Numbered from the stretch's first letter, positions 43,824 through 52,935 are shown. The stretch is DNA of 64,000 nt from Planotetraspora mira (GCF_016863275.1 NZ_BOOO01000014.1:1-64000); one strand, 5' to 3'. Numbers and translations: made by a program. The notes: a model not told the origin generated them from the sequence alone.

Positions 43824-44951
43824 GTGAAGTCGGTGATCGTGGTCGGTGCGGGGATCTGGGGACTGTCGCTGTCGTTACGGCTGGCCGAGACCGGCTGGCG
43901 GGTCACGCTGGTCGAGCAGTACGCGCCAGGTCACGTCCGCCAGGCCAGCGCGGGACACACGCGGCTGCTGCGCAGCTCGCACGGGTCGGACGAGTGGTAC
44001 GCGCGGATGGCGCGGCGGGCCGTGGACGGCTGGCGGAGGCTCGGCGAGCGGGCCGGCGAGGAGCTTCTCGTCGAGTCGGGGCTGATGTGGTTCGCCTATC
44101 GGGAGGACGGCTGGGAGAGCAGAAGTGCCCAGGTCCTGAAAAATCTGGAAATCCCCCATGAGCTGCTCGACCCCGAGGAAGCCGGACGCAGGTTCCCCGC
44201 CTTCCGGGGAGATGACCTGGCGTTCGTGCTCTGGGAGCCGGAGGCGGGCGTCCTCAGGGCCCGCGATGCCACGCTGGCGGTCGCCAGGCTGGCCCGGGCG
44301 GCCGGTGTCACGTTCGTCCGCGCCAGGGCCCTGCCGTACGGCGAGCGGACGGGTGTGGTGGCCGACGGCGAGGTGCTGACGGCGGACCGGGTCGTGTGGG
44401 CCTGCGGGGCGTGGCTGCCCGGCCTGTTCGACGTGCCGATGAAGGTCACCAGGCAGGACACGTTCCACTTCGCCGTGCCCCGCGAGTGGGCCTCGCCGCC
44501 GCTGCCGGCCTTCTGCGACTACGACCTGTCGGCCTACGGGCACGGCGACATCGGCGGGGCCGGCATGAAGATCACCAGCGACGCCGAGGGCGAGCCGTAC
44601 GATCCGGAGACCGGGAGCCGGCAGGTGCTCGCGGCCAACGAGGAACTCGCCCGGGACTACATCGGCCGGCGGTTCCCCGCGCTCACCGGCGCGCCGGTGC
44701 TGTTCAGCCAGGTCTGCCAGTACGCGCTGACCGCCGACGCCGAATGGATCATCGCCGAGGCGGCCCACGGGGTCTGGCTGCTCGGCGGCGACTCCGGGCA
44801 CGGCTTCAAGCACGCCCCCGTCCTGGCCGAGTACGTCGCCGAGGTGGTGGAAGGCCGGGCCGAACCCGATCAGAGGTTCGGCCTGCACGAGCGGACGTCC
44901 GCCCGAGGCCTCAGGACGAGCGGGCTTCCAGCCACACGCCGAACTCCTTGA
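43824..44951 (+). CDS. FAD-dependent amine oxidase (monomeric sarcosine oxidase-like)
   Basis: A 375-residue DAO-family enzyme. The FAD motif GAGIWGLSLSLRLAETGWRV is at the N-terminus, and GHTRLLRSSHG and LLGGDSGHGFKHAPVLAEYVAEVV match the monomeric sarcosine oxidase/N-methyltryptophan oxidase group. The usual flavin-linking cysteine of sarcosine oxidase could be the one in FSQVCQYALT. It likely oxidises a secondary amine or amino acid; its substrate is unknown. The start is GTG 43824, directly after the iclR intergenic dyad, and no ribosome site is seen. Its end overlaps a convergent EF-hand gene by 41 bases. Confidence 0.85.
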   Translation: MKSVIVVGAGIWGLSLSLRLAETGWRVTLVEQYAPGHVRQASAGHTRLLRSSHGSDEWYARMARRAVDGWRRLGERAGEELLVESGLMWFAYREDGWESRSAQVLKNLEIPHELLDPEEAGRRFPAFRGDDLAFVLWEPEAGVLRARDATLAVARLARAAGVTFVRARALPYGERTGVVADGEVLTADRVVWACGAWLPGLFDVPMKVTRQDTFHFAVPREWASPPLPAFCDYDLSAYGHGDIGGAGMKITSDAEGEPYDPETGSRQVLAANEELARDYIGRRFPALTGAPVLFSQVCQYALTADAEWIIAEAAHGVWLLGGDSGHGFKHAPVLAEYVAEVVEGRAEPDQRFGLHERTSARGLRTSGLPATRRTP

Positions 44952-45120
44952 GGTTGATGAGGCCGTCGTTGTCGGCGTCCACCTTGGCGATCGCTTCCTG
45001 GGCGCCGTCGGCGGTGATCGGCTGACCGAGCACGTCCATGAGCCGGACCAGTTCGGCGGCCGAGATCAGGCCGTCGTTGTCGCCGTCGATGAAGGCAAAT
45101 GTCGTGGTGTAGTCGCTCAT
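44911..45120 (-). CDS. Two-EF-hand calcium-binding protein
   Basis: A 69-residue acidic protein with two canonical loops, DGDNDGLISAAE (12-23) and DADNDGLINLKE (48-59). Positions 1, 3, 5 and 12 of each loop are all acidic or Asn, so both should bind calcium. Similar small calmodulin-like proteins are found in streptomycetes and relatives, where they may sense or buffer calcium. The start is ATG 45120 with an ideal AGGAGG five bases upstream. Its last 41 bases are antisense to the FAD oxidase gene. Confidence 0.92.
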   Translation of the reverse strand: MSDYTTTFAFIDGDNDGLISAAELVRLMDVLGQPITADGAQEAIAKVDADNDGLINLKEFGVWLEARSS

Positions 45121-45223
45121 GTGGTCCTCCTGGGGGATTGGCGCTCAGCACCCTAGCCGATCAAGTGCCTTCTCCTCAGGTCGTAGCCTGGAACTTGTGG
45201 GTGAACCTTCGCCGCGCGGGATC

Positions 45224-45892
45224 ATGCCCCGCATCCTCGTCGTCGACGACGAGCCGCAGATCCTCCGCGCGCTGCGGATCAACCTCGCAGCGCGCCATTA
45301 CGAGGTCGAGGTGGCGCCCGACGGCGGTGCCGCCCTGAGGTTGGCGGCGGACTGGCATCCCGACCTCGTCGTCCTCGACCTCGGCCTGCCGGACATGGAC
45401 GGCGTGGACGTCATACACGGCCTGCGCGGCTGGACCAGCGTGCCGATCATCGTGCTGTCCGGGCGGCCGGGGGGCTCGGACAAGGTCGACGCCCTCGACG
45501 CCGGTGCCGACGACTACGTCACCAAGCCGTTCGGGGTCGACGAACTGCTGGCCCGGATCCGGGCGGTGACCCGGCGCACCAGCCCCAAGGAGGCATCGGA
45601 GGCCAAGGTGCTCCTGGGAGACCTGGAGGTCGACCTGGCCAACAAGACGATCTCCAGTGGCGTACGGCTGACGCCGACCGAGTGGCACCTGCTGGAGATC
45701 CTTCTGCGTAACCCCGGCAAGCTCATCAGCCAGCGCCATCTGCTGACCCAGGTGTGGGGGCCCGCGTACCTGAAGGAGACCAACTACCTGCGGCAGTACA
45801 TGGCGCAGTTGCGCCGCAAGCTGGAGCCCAACCCCGGCCGGCCCGAGCATCTGCTGACCGAGCCGGGGATGGGCTACCGCTTCCAGCCGTAG
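45224..45892 (+). CDS. kdpE: KdpE-type response regulator, orphan
   Basis: A 222-residue OmpR-family regulator with D8-D9, phospho-acceptor D52 and lysine in DDYVTKPFGVDELLARIRAV. The winged-helix LTPTEWHLLEILLRNPGKLISQRHLL, then LRQYMAQLRRKLEPNPGRPEHLLTEPGMGYRF are diagnostic of KdpE. KdpE normally acts with kinase KdpD to turn on kdpFABC for potassium uptake. Neither is in the window, so its partner must be elsewhere or it acts alone. ATG 45224 is used; GTG 45197 is possible. It ends four bases from the convergent gene. Confidence 0.85.
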   Translation: MPRILVVDDEPQILRALRINLAARHYEVEVAPDGGAALRLAADWHPDLVVLDLGLPDMDGVDVIHGLRGWTSVPIIVLSGRPGGSDKVDALDAGADDYVTKPFGVDELLARIRAVTRRTSPKEASEAKVLLGDLEVDLANKTISSGVRLTPTEWHLLEILLRNPGKLISQRHLLTQVWGPAYLKETNYLRQYMAQLRRKLEPNPGRPEHLLTEPGMGYRFQP

Positions 45893-45896
45893 GGCT

Positions 45897-46877
45897 TCAC
45901 TCCATGAGGCGTTCCAGGGCCTCGACGCCCAGGGTGCCGGGCGCCAGACGCTCGCGGGCGAACCGGTCGGACTCCCGCTGGAGCACGAGGTTGACCGGGG
46001 TGGGCACGCCATGGAGGCGGCCGAGCAGCACGATCTCCCCGTTGAGGTAGCCGGTCTCGATCGAGCCGGCGCCCCTGGCCAGGCTCTGCCACGACGACCC
46101 TCCGCCGCGTGTGACGCCTTCCAGCGGCGCGACCTCGACCGAGTCCCGCCGCGTCGCCCGCTCCTCCTCCCGGGAGGCGTACGGGATGCCGGCGGCGTCG
46201 AGCACGGCGCGGCCCTCCTCGTAGGCGCGCTGGACGATCTTCTGCCGGCCGTCCGCGTGGCCGCACAGGGCGTCGACGGCGTTGCCGAGGTTGGTCAGCA
46301 GCTTGGCGTACTTCCACCGCATGACGTCGGCCACGGGGAAAGCGGCGAAGTTGCTCGCGGTGAGGTCGGCCGCGATCCGCTCGGCCGTCTCGTCCACACC
46401 CTGGGGATAACGGCCGATGGGGAGCATGCCGGACAGCGGCCTGCCGTACGTCGCGACGATCCCGGGCTCGAGGTGCAGAGCGGGCATCCACACGCACATC
46501 CCATAGACCCGGGCGAAGCGGCGCAGCGCGACACGCTCGTTCTCCACGGCGTTCTGCGCGCAGACGAGCGGCAGCCGTTCCGCGGCCGTGCCGTCTCCCC
46601 CGACCGGCCGGTCCGCCCACGCGTCGAGCGCGCCGGCCGTGTCCTGGGTCTTGGTCGCGAGGACGAGCACGTCGTCGTCGCCGAGCCGTACGGGCCGGTC
46701 CGTGACCGGGATCGGCAGGCGGACGTCGCCTTCGGGGGTGATCAGGCGCAGGCCGCCGTCGCGTAAGGCCTCGTAGTGTGCGCCGCGGGCGACGAGGAGG
46801 ACGTCGTGGCCGCTCTGGAAGAGCCGCCCGCCGATGGTCCCGCCGATGGCGCCGGCGCCGATGATGATGTACCGCAC
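45897..46877 (-). CDS. Ketopantoate reductase (PanE/ApbA)-like oxidoreductase
   Basis: A 326-residue enzyme. It begins VRYIIIGAGAIGGTIGGRLFQSGHDVLLVARG, the NADPH-binding motif of the PanE family. The C-terminal domain begins near RWKYAKLLTNLGNAVDALC and carries the catalytic lysine expected there. The family reduces 2-dehydropantoate to pantoate for coenzyme A, but many paralogues act on other keto acids. No pan genes lie beside it. The start is GTG 46877; the frame runs upstream but without similarity. Confidence 0.82.
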   Translation of the reverse strand: MRYIIIGAGAIGGTIGGRLFQSGHDVLLVARGAHYEALRDGGLRLITPEGDVRLPIPVTDRPVRLGDDDVLVLATKTQDTAGALDAWADRPVGGDGTAAERLPLVCAQNAVENERVALRRFARVYGMCVWMPALHLEPGIVATYGRPLSGMLPIGRYPQGVDETAERIAADLTASNFAAFPVADVMRWKYAKLLTNLGNAVDALCGHADGRQKIVQRAYEEGRAVLDAAGIPYASREEERATRRDSVEVAPLEGVTRGGGSSWQSLARGAGSIETGYLNGEIVLLGRLHGVPTPVNLVLQRESDRFARERLAPGTLGVEALERLME

Positions 46878-46982
46878 CGCTCGATCCTGGCACGTGCCGC
46901 CGGGCCGGGGTTCCGGCAGGTCCCACGACCGAATATGCTGCGTGCGGTTCACATTCGCGCGCGTCATCCGGAGGACGGGTCC

Positions 46983-47075
46983 ATGTACAAGGAGTTCCTC
47001 GGCGAGGTCGTCGTCTGGCTGATCCCTGTCGTCGTCCTTGTCGGACTGGCGATCCTGATCACGCGGCCCGCCTGA
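46983..47075 (+). CDS. 30-residue single-span membrane protein
   Basis: ATG at 46983 is preceded by a strong GGAGG at 46972-46976. It encodes a short head MYKEFLGEVV, one span of about 18 residues and a TRPA tail. A good ribosome site, a plausible membrane peptide and placement in an otherwise empty gap make it a likely real gene. Its function is unknown. Confidence 0.6.
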   Translation: MYKEFLGEVVVWLIPVVVLVGLAILITRPA

Positions 47076-47092
47076 CCGTTTCGAGAATGCCC

Positions 47093-47131
47093 GGCCACGC
47101 CGCGGCGGAGCATGATCCGCTCGACGTGGCC
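47093..47131. terminator. Two-tier hairpin between convergent genes
   Basis: Outer arms GGCCACG (47093-47099) and CGTGGCC (47125-47131) enclose an inner stem GCGGA/TCCGC (47105-47109 with 47116-47120). It lies between the 30-residue peptide gene and the TetR gene and touches the TetR stop codon. Confidence 0.5.
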
Positions 47132-47697
47132 TAGTCGTTCTCCGCCGGCAGAAGACCATCGACGATCGTCTTCTCCAGCAGCCGGTAGGACGTGTCCAGA
47201 TCCTCCGACAGTCCGAATCCTCCGGCCACTTCCAGTACGGCGAAGCCGTGGACGGCCGCCCGCAGGCAGCGGGCGGTGTGGACCGCGGCTCCGCCTTCCA
47301 GCCCGCACCCGCGCAGCACGGCGAGCACGACCTCCAGCAGCCTGCCGCCCGCCTCGGCGAGCGCGGGGTCGATCAGCGGCGCCGGGGGCATGGCCGCGTA
47401 GCGGAACGGGTGCTCGACGGCGTAACGGCGCCACACCCGCATCAGCGCGATGACGGCCTCGGGCCCGCCGCGGCCCATCACGGCGGTGCCCACCAGGTCG
47501 GTCATCTCCTCCATGACCCGCTGGGCGATCAGCGTCCGCAGTTCGCTGATGTTCCGTACGTGCTTGTAGAGGGACGGCGTGGCCACGCCGGTGCGGACCG
47601 CCACCGCGGACAGCGTGAGAGCCTCCGGCCCCTGTTCGTCGATGAGGGCGAGCGCCGCGTCGACGACGCCGGCGGGGGACAGGCCCGCTCTAGGCAC
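47131..47697 (-). CDS. TetR-family transcriptional regulator
   Basis: A 188-residue regulator. The helix-turn-helix is ALALIDEQGPEALTLSAVAVRTGVATPSLYKHVRNISELR (about 14-53). The C-terminal domain holds VWRRYAVEHPFRYAAMP, as in the TetR_C group with the WHG-like pattern. The start is ATG 47697. It overlaps by eight bases the end of an alpha/beta hydrolase gene upstream on the same strand, so the hydrolase gene is first in the operon. Dyads at 48500-48535 in front of the hydrolase fit a TetR operator. Confidence 0.9.
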   Translation of the reverse strand: MPRAGLSPAGVVDAALALIDEQGPEALTLSAVAVRTGVATPSLYKHVRNISELRTLIAQRVMEEMTDLVGTAVMGRGGPEAVIALMRVWRRYAVEHPFRYAAMPPAPLIDPALAEAGGRLLEVVLAVLRGCGLEGGAAVHTARCLRAAVHGFAVLEVAGGFGLSEDLDTSYRLLEKTIVDGLLPAEND

Positions 47698-48511
47698 TGA
47701 CGGTCTCCTGGAGGAACTCGCGGATCGCCTCGGCGGTCGGCCCGGGCATGTCCTGGTAAGGGTAGTGTCCCGAGCCCTCGATCATCGAAAGCCGGGCGAG
47801 CGGGGCCATCAGGTCGACCGCCAGCCGGGCCTCCTTCTCCGGATCGGGGAAGTCGGGGTCCCTGGTGCCCATGACGACCAGAACCGGGCATCGCACGTCT
47901 CCCGTTCGCTCGGTCCAGCGGGTCTCAGTGGGTGCGACGACTCCGCGGGTCGCGGCCATCCTGCCGGGCTGCCGCAGGGTCGTCCTGAGGTGGCGCAGGT
48001 GGTCGTCGAGATCAGCAGGCTTCACGGTCGGGAACAGTGACCTGTAGTACATCCCCCACAGCAGCGGGCTGTGCGTGACCAGCCCCTGCGCCGCCCGCAG
48101 GACCAGGCTGAGCTTCGGGTCGTCGACGAACGGGCTGATCAGGACGAGCCCGGTGACGTCGACGGGGGAGTCGGCCGCGGCCCACGTCGCGGCCGCCGTG
48201 CTGGAAGAACTGCCGACCAGTACGGCCGGCCCGCCGAGGTGGCGCACGAGGGCGAGCAGGTCGCCCGCGACGTGCTCGGGAGCGTAGGACGACCAGCCCG
48301 TGCTCGACTCGCCGTGTCCGCGCACGTCGACGACGGCCACGCGGCGCCCCGCATCGGTCAGGAGCGGCGTCAGGTGCCGGTAGGCGGCGCGGGTGTCGCC
48401 CATGCCGTGTGCGCACACCACGAGGGGCCCGTCCTGGGGGCCTTCGACGCTGTAGGCGAGCCGCCCGCCGGGCAGGTCGAGGAATCGCGTCTCACTCTTG
48501 CTAATGCTCAT
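47690..48511 (-). CDS. Alpha/beta-hydrolase
   Basis: A 273-residue hydrolase. GHGMGD-type oxyanion region is seen as VCAHGMGDTRAAYRHL. The nucleophile elbow is VLVGSSSSTAAATWAA, with Ser in GSSSS in place of the usual GxSxG motif (G-S-S-S-S fits G-x-S-x-S). The acid is in VMGTRDPDFP and the His is in EGSGHYPYQD. It resembles esterases/haloperoxidases. It is expressed with a TetR regulator, which suggests a substrate-induced detoxification role. The start is ATG 48511, inside a dyad. Confidence 0.85.
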   Translation of the reverse strand: MSISKSETRFLDLPGGRLAYSVEGPQDGPLVVCAHGMGDTRAAYRHLTPLLTDAGRRVAVVDVRGHGESSTGWSSYAPEHVAGDLLALVRHLGGPAVLVGSSSSTAAATWAAADSPVDVTGLVLISPFVDDPKLSLVLRAAQGLVTHSPLLWGMYYRSLFPTVKPADLDDHLRHLRTTLRQPGRMAATRGVVAPTETRWTERTGDVRCPVLVVMGTRDPDFPDPEKEARLAVDLMAPLARLSMIEGSGHYPYQDMPGPTAEAIREFLQETVSA

Positions 48512-48535
48512 AGCTGAAAAGCTAATGGCTTTAGC
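48500..48535 (-). promoter_or_regulatory. Tandem TetR operator candidates before the hydrolase
   Basis: Two dyads: GCTA-N7-TAGC (48500-48514) over the start codon, and GCTAA-N5-TTAGC (48521-48535) upstream, 21 bp apart. They lie in the promoter of the hydrolase/TetR operon and also near the divergent permease start. Confidence 0.6.
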
Positions 48536-48631
48536 CGTCGTGTGTCAACCGCCAGATCCATACCGGTTTTTGACGTCTTGGGGCTCGGGCCGTATGCACG
48601 GCGCTCAGTAGCGTTTCGTGATGTGGCGGCC

Positions 48632-50527
48632 ATGGACAGGTTGCGCTCGTGGCTCCTGGAGGGGCTCCAGCACGCGGACCTGAAGGCCGTGGGGCCGCAC
48701 GGTCCCGAGGCGCCGCATGCGCGGCACCGGTGGTGGCAGGTGATGTGCCTGACCGGTGTCGACTACTTCTCGACACTCGGCTACCAGCCGGGCATCGCCG
48801 CGCTCGCGGCGGGTGCGCTGTCCCCGATCGCCACGCTGTTCCTGGTGCTCCTGACGCTGCTGGGCGCCTTGCCGGTATACCGGCGGGTGGCGGTGGAGAG
48901 CCCGTACGGCCAGGGTTCGATCGCGATGCTGGAGCGGCTGGCCCCCAAATGGTGGGGCAAGGTGTTCGTGCTGGTCCTGCTCGGGTTCGCGGCCACGGAC
49001 TTCGTGATCACGATGACCTTGTCGGCGGCGGACGCCACGGCGCACATCCTGGAGAATCCGTTCGCGCCGCAGGCTCTGCAGGGGCATCGGGTCGCGGTCA
49101 CTCTTGGCCTGCTGGCACTGCTGGGCGTGGTGTTCCTGATGGGGTTCAGGGAGGCCATCGGCATCGCGGTGGTGCTGGTCGGCGTCTACCTGGCGCTCAA
49201 CGCGGTGGTCGTCGCGATCTCTCTGCTCCACATCGCCGAGCATCCGCCGGTCGTCGCCGACTGGAGGCGGCTGTTGCTGGCCGAGCACGGCAGCCCGCTC
49301 GCGATGATCGGGGTCTCGTTGCTGGTGATGCCGAAGCTCGCCCTGGGGCTGTCCGGCTTCGAAACGGGTGTGGCCGTGATGCCGCTGGTCAAGGGAGATC
49401 TGACCCGCCGGATCAGGGGGACGAAGCGGCTTTTGACGACCGCCGCCCTGGTCATGAGCGTCTTCTTGATCCTCAGCAGTTTCGCGACGAGCGTGCTGAT
49501 CCCGGAGCAGGAGTTCCGCAGGGGCGGGAGCGCCAACGGCCGGGCCCTCGCGTATCTCGCCCACGACTACCTGGGCAACTACTTCGGGACGCTCTATGAC
49601 GTCAGCACGATCGCGATCCTGTGGTTCGCCGGGGCGTCGGCGATGGCGGGACTGATCAACCTCGTCCCGCGCTACCTGCCCCGGTATGGCATGGCCCCCG
49701 ACTGGACGCGCGCCGTCCGGCCGCTGGTGCTGGTGTTCACCGCGATCGCCTTCGCCATCACGATCATCTTCCACGCCGACGTCGACTCCCAGAGCGGGGC
49801 GTACGCCACGGGCGTGCTCGTGCTGATCCTCTCCGCGGCGGTCGCGGTCACCATCTCGGCCCGCCGACAGGGCAGGCGCAGGCTCGCGGACGCGTTCGTG
49901 GTGGTCGACGTGGTGCTCGCCTACACGCTCGTGGCCAACGTGATCGAACGCCCGGACGGCGTGAAGATCGCGTCCTTCTTCATCGTCGCGATCATCGCGA
50001 CCTCGCTGGTCTCGCGGGTGACGCGGTCGATCGAGCTTCGGGTCACCCATGTGAGGCTCGACCCGGTCGCCGAGGATTTCGTCAACGAGGCGGCCGGCGG
50101 GATCCACCTCATCGCCAACGAACCCGGCGCCCGCGACCAGGCCGAGTACAACGACAAGCTGCGTGAGCAGTGGCTGACCCACCGGCTGCGCAGCGAGGAG
50201 CCGATCATGTTCGTCGAGGTGACCGTGCCGGACGCCTCGGAGTTCGAGGCCGAGGTTCGGGTCTGCGGCGAGGACCGGTGGGGCCATCGCGTGTTGCGCA
50301 TGGAGAGCCCGACGGTGCCCAGCGCACTTGCCGCGCTCCTGCTCTACCTGCGCGATCGCACGGGACAGGTGCCGGACATCTACTTCCACTGGGCGGAGGG
50401 CAACCCGGTCGTCGCCATGATCCGCTACGTGCTGTTCGGCGGCGGAGACGTGCCCGCGCTGACCCGTGAGGTGCTGCGCAAGACCGAGCCCGACGTCGCC
50501 TGCAGGCCACACGTGCATGTCGGTTAG
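48632..50527 (+). CDS. APC-family amino acid/polyamine permease
   Basis: A 631-residue transporter. [27 protein letters not shown] begins the first span, with the rest of a 12-span core including the segment [27 protein letters not shown]. The C-terminal 160 residues are a soluble tail ([38 protein letters not shown] and [20 protein letters not shown]), as in long actinobacterial APC permeases. The substrate is unknown. ATG 48632 is used; in-frame GTG 48623 and the far ATG 48542 are possible. It is divergent from the hydrolase operon and shares its operator region. Confidence 0.85.
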   Translation: MDRLRSWLLEGLQHADLKAVGPHGPEAPHARHRWWQVMCLTGVDYFSTLGYQPGIAALAAGALSPIATLFLVLLTLLGALPVYRRVAVESPYGQGSIAMLERLAPKWWGKVFVLVLLGFAATDFVITMTLSAADATAHILENPFAPQALQGHRVAVTLGLLALLGVVFLMGFREAIGIAVVLVGVYLALNAVVVAISLLHIAEHPPVVADWRRLLLAEHGSPLAMIGVSLLVMPKLALGLSGFETGVAVMPLVKGDLTRRIRGTKRLLTTAALVMSVFLILSSFATSVLIPEQEFRRGGSANGRALAYLAHDYLGNYFGTLYDVSTIAILWFAGASAMAGLINLVPRYLPRYGMAPDWTRAVRPLVLVFTAIAFAITIIFHADVDSQSGAYATGVLVLILSAAVAVTISARRQGRRRLADAFVVVDVVLAYTLVANVIERPDGVKIASFFIVAIIATSLVSRVTRSIELRVTHVRLDPVAEDFVNEAAGGIHLIANEPGARDQAEYNDKLREQWLTHRLRSEEPIMFVEVTVPDASEFEAEVRVCGEDRWGHRVLRMESPTVPSALAALLLYLRDRTGQVPDIYFHWAEGNPVVAMIRYVLFGGGDVPALTREVLRKTEPDVACRPHVHVG

Positions 50528-50601
50528 CCACTCCCCGTAACAGCTCGACAACGGCCGTTGATCCCGCCGTAACCCCGCTGTACCGTCGGCGGCATCGGAC
50601 G

Positions 50602-50632
50602 GAAACTATCGGATGATGCCCGAAAGTTTCAG
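50602..50632 (+). promoter_or_regulatory. GAAAGTTTC-type operator before the sugar ABC operon
   Basis: CGAAAGTTTCAG (50621-50632) holds the palindrome GAAAGTTTC. Its arm AGTTTC is also inverted as GAAACT at 50602-50607. GAAASTTTC boxes of this kind precede xylan- and sugar-responsive genes in streptomycetes and are bound by LacI/ROK-type repressors. It lies 18 bases before the solute-binding protein start. Confidence 0.55.
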
Positions 50633-50649
50633 AGCCAGAAGGGACCACC

Positions 50650-51933
50650 GTGAAATCGTTTCGGCGAAGTGCGGCGCTCTGGGCGGCGGCGGTACTGATC
50701 CTCGGAGGTTGTGGCGGCACGGGGAGCGATGACGGTGCGGGCAAGAGCTCGGCCGGAGCGAAGGTGACGGTCGAGTTCTGGAACATCGCGACCAACGAAC
50801 CGCTCAAGACGGTCTTCGCCACGGCCATCAAGGACTTCGAGGCCAAGCACCCCAACATCACCATCAAGAACGTCCCCATCGAGAACGACGCGTTCAAGCC
50901 CAAGCTGACGACGACCACCCAGTCGGGCAAGGCGCCGGACGTCTTCCAGACCTGGGGCGGCGGCGTGCTCAAGCAGCAGGCCGACGCGGGGCTGGTCAAG
51001 GATCTGACCGCCGACACGGCCTGGATCGGCAACTTCACCGATGCCGCGCTCGCCGCCTACCAACTCGACGGCAAGACGTACGCCATCCCGCACGACATCG
51101 GCATGGTGGGCTTCTGGTACAACAAGTCGCTGTTCGCCAAGGCCGGCATCACCGAGCCTCCCGGCACCTGGGCCCAGTTCCTCGACGACGTGACGAAGCT
51201 CAAGGGCGCGGGCGTCACCCCGATCTCGCTCGCGGGCAAGGCCAAGTGGCCCGGCCACTACTACTGGGCCTACCTCGCCATGCGGATCGGCGGGCTGGAC
51301 GCGCTCAAGCAGGCCGGCGACAGCAAGGACTTCACGGCCCCCGCCTTCGTGCAGGCGGGACAGAGCCTCAAGCAACTGGCCGACCTCCAGCCGTTCCAGA
51401 AGGGCTTCCTCGGCGCGGCGTACGACACGCCCGACGGTGAGGCGGCGACCATGGGCAACGGCAAGGCCGCCATGGAGCTGATGGGCCAGTGGGCGCCGTC
51501 CGTGCAGTCGTCGGCGGGCAAGGGCATCGGCGACGACCTCGGCTTCTTCCCCTTCCCCACGGTGGACGGCGGCAAGGGCGCGGTGACCGAGGCGTTCGGC
51601 GGCGGCGGCGGGTTCGCCATCGGCGCGACCGCGCCGGCCGAGGCCGTGGAGTTCCTGAAGTTCCTCACTGACAGCACCGAACACCGCAAGGCGGTCGAGT
51701 CGGGCGGCGTCCTCCCCGTCCTCAAGGGCGAGGATGACGCGGTCAAGGACCCGAATCTTTCGGTCGTAGCCAAAAACCTTTCGGGCGCAACCGGATTCCA
51801 GCTCTACCTCGATCAGGCGTACCCGCCGGCCGTCGGGCAGCAGGTCAACGACAGCGTGGCCGAGCTCATCGCCGGGACCAAAACCCCTGAACAGATCACC
51901 CAGGCCATCACGGAGACGGCGAAGTCGGAGTAG
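50650..51933 (+). CDS. Sugar ABC transporter solute-binding lipoprotein
   Basis: A 427-residue family-1 extracellular binding protein. Lipobox LILGGC places the lipid at Cys21. Body segments VEFWNIATNEPLKTVFATAIKDFEAKHPNITIKNVPIEND and QTWGGGVLKQQADAGLVKDL are typical. A Gly-rich stretch FGGGGGFAIGATAPAE precedes the C-lobe. Such proteins bind oligosaccharides; the operator hints at xylo-oligosaccharides, but sequence alone does not fix the sugar. The start is GTG 50650 with AGGGA upstream. It leads the operon. Confidence 0.92.
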   Translation: MKSFRRSAALWAAAVLILGGCGGTGSDDGAGKSSAGAKVTVEFWNIATNEPLKTVFATAIKDFEAKHPNITIKNVPIENDAFKPKLTTTTQSGKAPDVFQTWGGGVLKQQADAGLVKDLTADTAWIGNFTDAALAAYQLDGKTYAIPHDIGMVGFWYNKSLFAKAGITEPPGTWAQFLDDVTKLKGAGVTPISLAGKAKWPGHYYWAYLAMRIGGLDALKQAGDSKDFTAPAFVQAGQSLKQLADLQPFQKGFLGAAYDTPDGEAATMGNGKAAMELMGQWAPSVQSSAGKGIGDDLGFFPFPTVDGGKGAVTEAFGGGGGFAIGATAPAEAVEFLKFLTDSTEHRKAVESGGVLPVLKGEDDAVKDPNLSVVAKNLSGATGFQLYLDQAYPPAVGQQVNDSVAELIAGTKTPEQITQAITETAKSE

Positions 51934-51939
51934 CGCCGC

Positions 51940-52935
51940 GTGGAGACGACGACAGAGCCGGGCGCGCCGTCCCGCCTCCCCGCCGCTGCGGCGGGGAGGA
52001 AGGCGCGCCCGGCCAGCGCCGGCGCGCGAGGCGGTCGATTACGCGGCCTCGTGACGATCGCCCTGTTCCTGCTGCCAGGGCTGGTGCTGTTCTGCCTGCT
52101 GGTGGTGGCACCGATCCTGGTGGCGTTCTACACCAGCACGTTCAAATGGAGCGGCCTGGGTGGACCGCCCACGGAATTCGTGGGACTCGACAACTTCACC
52201 AGGCTCTTCGCCAATGAGGTGTTCCTCGGCGACCTCTGGCATGGCGCCGTCCTGATCGCCCTGTCGGTGGTGGTGCAACTCCCGCTCGCGCTCGGCATCG
52301 CGTTGCTGCTCAACCAGCGGCTGCGCGGCCGGGCCTTCTACCGGCTGGTGTTCTTCGCTCCGTACATCCTGTCGGAGGCGATCACCGCGGTCCTCTTCAC
52401 GATGATCCTTTCTCCCGACCAGGGGCTGGCGAACCAGATCCTCGGCATCTTCGGCCTGGACGGCCTGGAGTGGTTCGCCGACCAGTCGACGGTGCTGGTC
52501 GCCCTGTTCCTGGTGATGACGTGGAAGTACTTCGGCTTCCACATGATCATCTATTTGGCGGGCCGGCAGGGCATCCCGAAGGAGCTGACGGAGGCCGCCC
52601 AGATCGACGGGGCCTCCGGCTGGAAGGTGTTCAGGTTCGTCACCCTGCCGCTGCTCGGCCCGACGATCCGGATCAGCATCTTCCTGTCCATCATCGGGGC
52701 GATCCAGCTCTTCGACCTGGTGTGGATCATCACCGAGGGCGGTCCCACGCACTCGTCGGAGACCATGGCCGTCACGATGTTCGAGTTCGGCTTCAACCGG
52801 TTCCAGGTCGGCTACGCCAGCGCGATCAGCGTGGTGATGTTCCTCATCAGCCTGGTCTTCGCGCTCGCCTACCAGCGATTCGTCCTGCGCCGTGACCTCG
52901 AGGGAGCGACCACCGTCATGCGAGACCAGCGATGA
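51940..52935 (+). CDS. Sugar ABC transporter permease (MalF-type)
   Basis: A 331-residue permease with six spans after a 40-residue cytoplasmic tail rich in Ala and Arg. The EAA loop is EAAQIDGASGWKVFRFVTLPLLGP. It contacts a cytoplasmic ATPase that is not encoded here. The start is GTG 51940, six bases after the binding-protein stop. It overlaps the next gene by four bases (ATGA). Confidence 0.93.
   Translation: METTTEPGAPSRLPAAAAGRKARPASAGARGGRLRGLVTIALFLLPGLVLFCLLVVAPILVAFYTSTFKWSGLGGPPTEFVGLDNFTRLFANEVFLGDLWHGAVLIALSVVVQLPLALGIALLLNQRLRGRAFYRLVFFAPYILSEAITAVLFTMILSPDQGLANQILGIFGLDGLEWFADQSTVLVALFLVMTWKYFGFHMIIYLAGRQGIPKELTEAAQIDGASGWKVFRFVTLPLLGPTIRISIFLSIIGAIQLFDLVWIITEGGPTHSSETMAVTMFEFGFNRFQVGYASAISVVMFLISLVFALAYQRFVLRRDLEGATTVMRDQR

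Noticed and set aside
45224-45892. A complete kdp potassium system
   Set aside because: Only the KdpE-type regulator is present. KdpD and KdpFABC are absent from the window; the 63 kb kinase has KdpD-like membrane segments (DUF4118) but is NarL-type.
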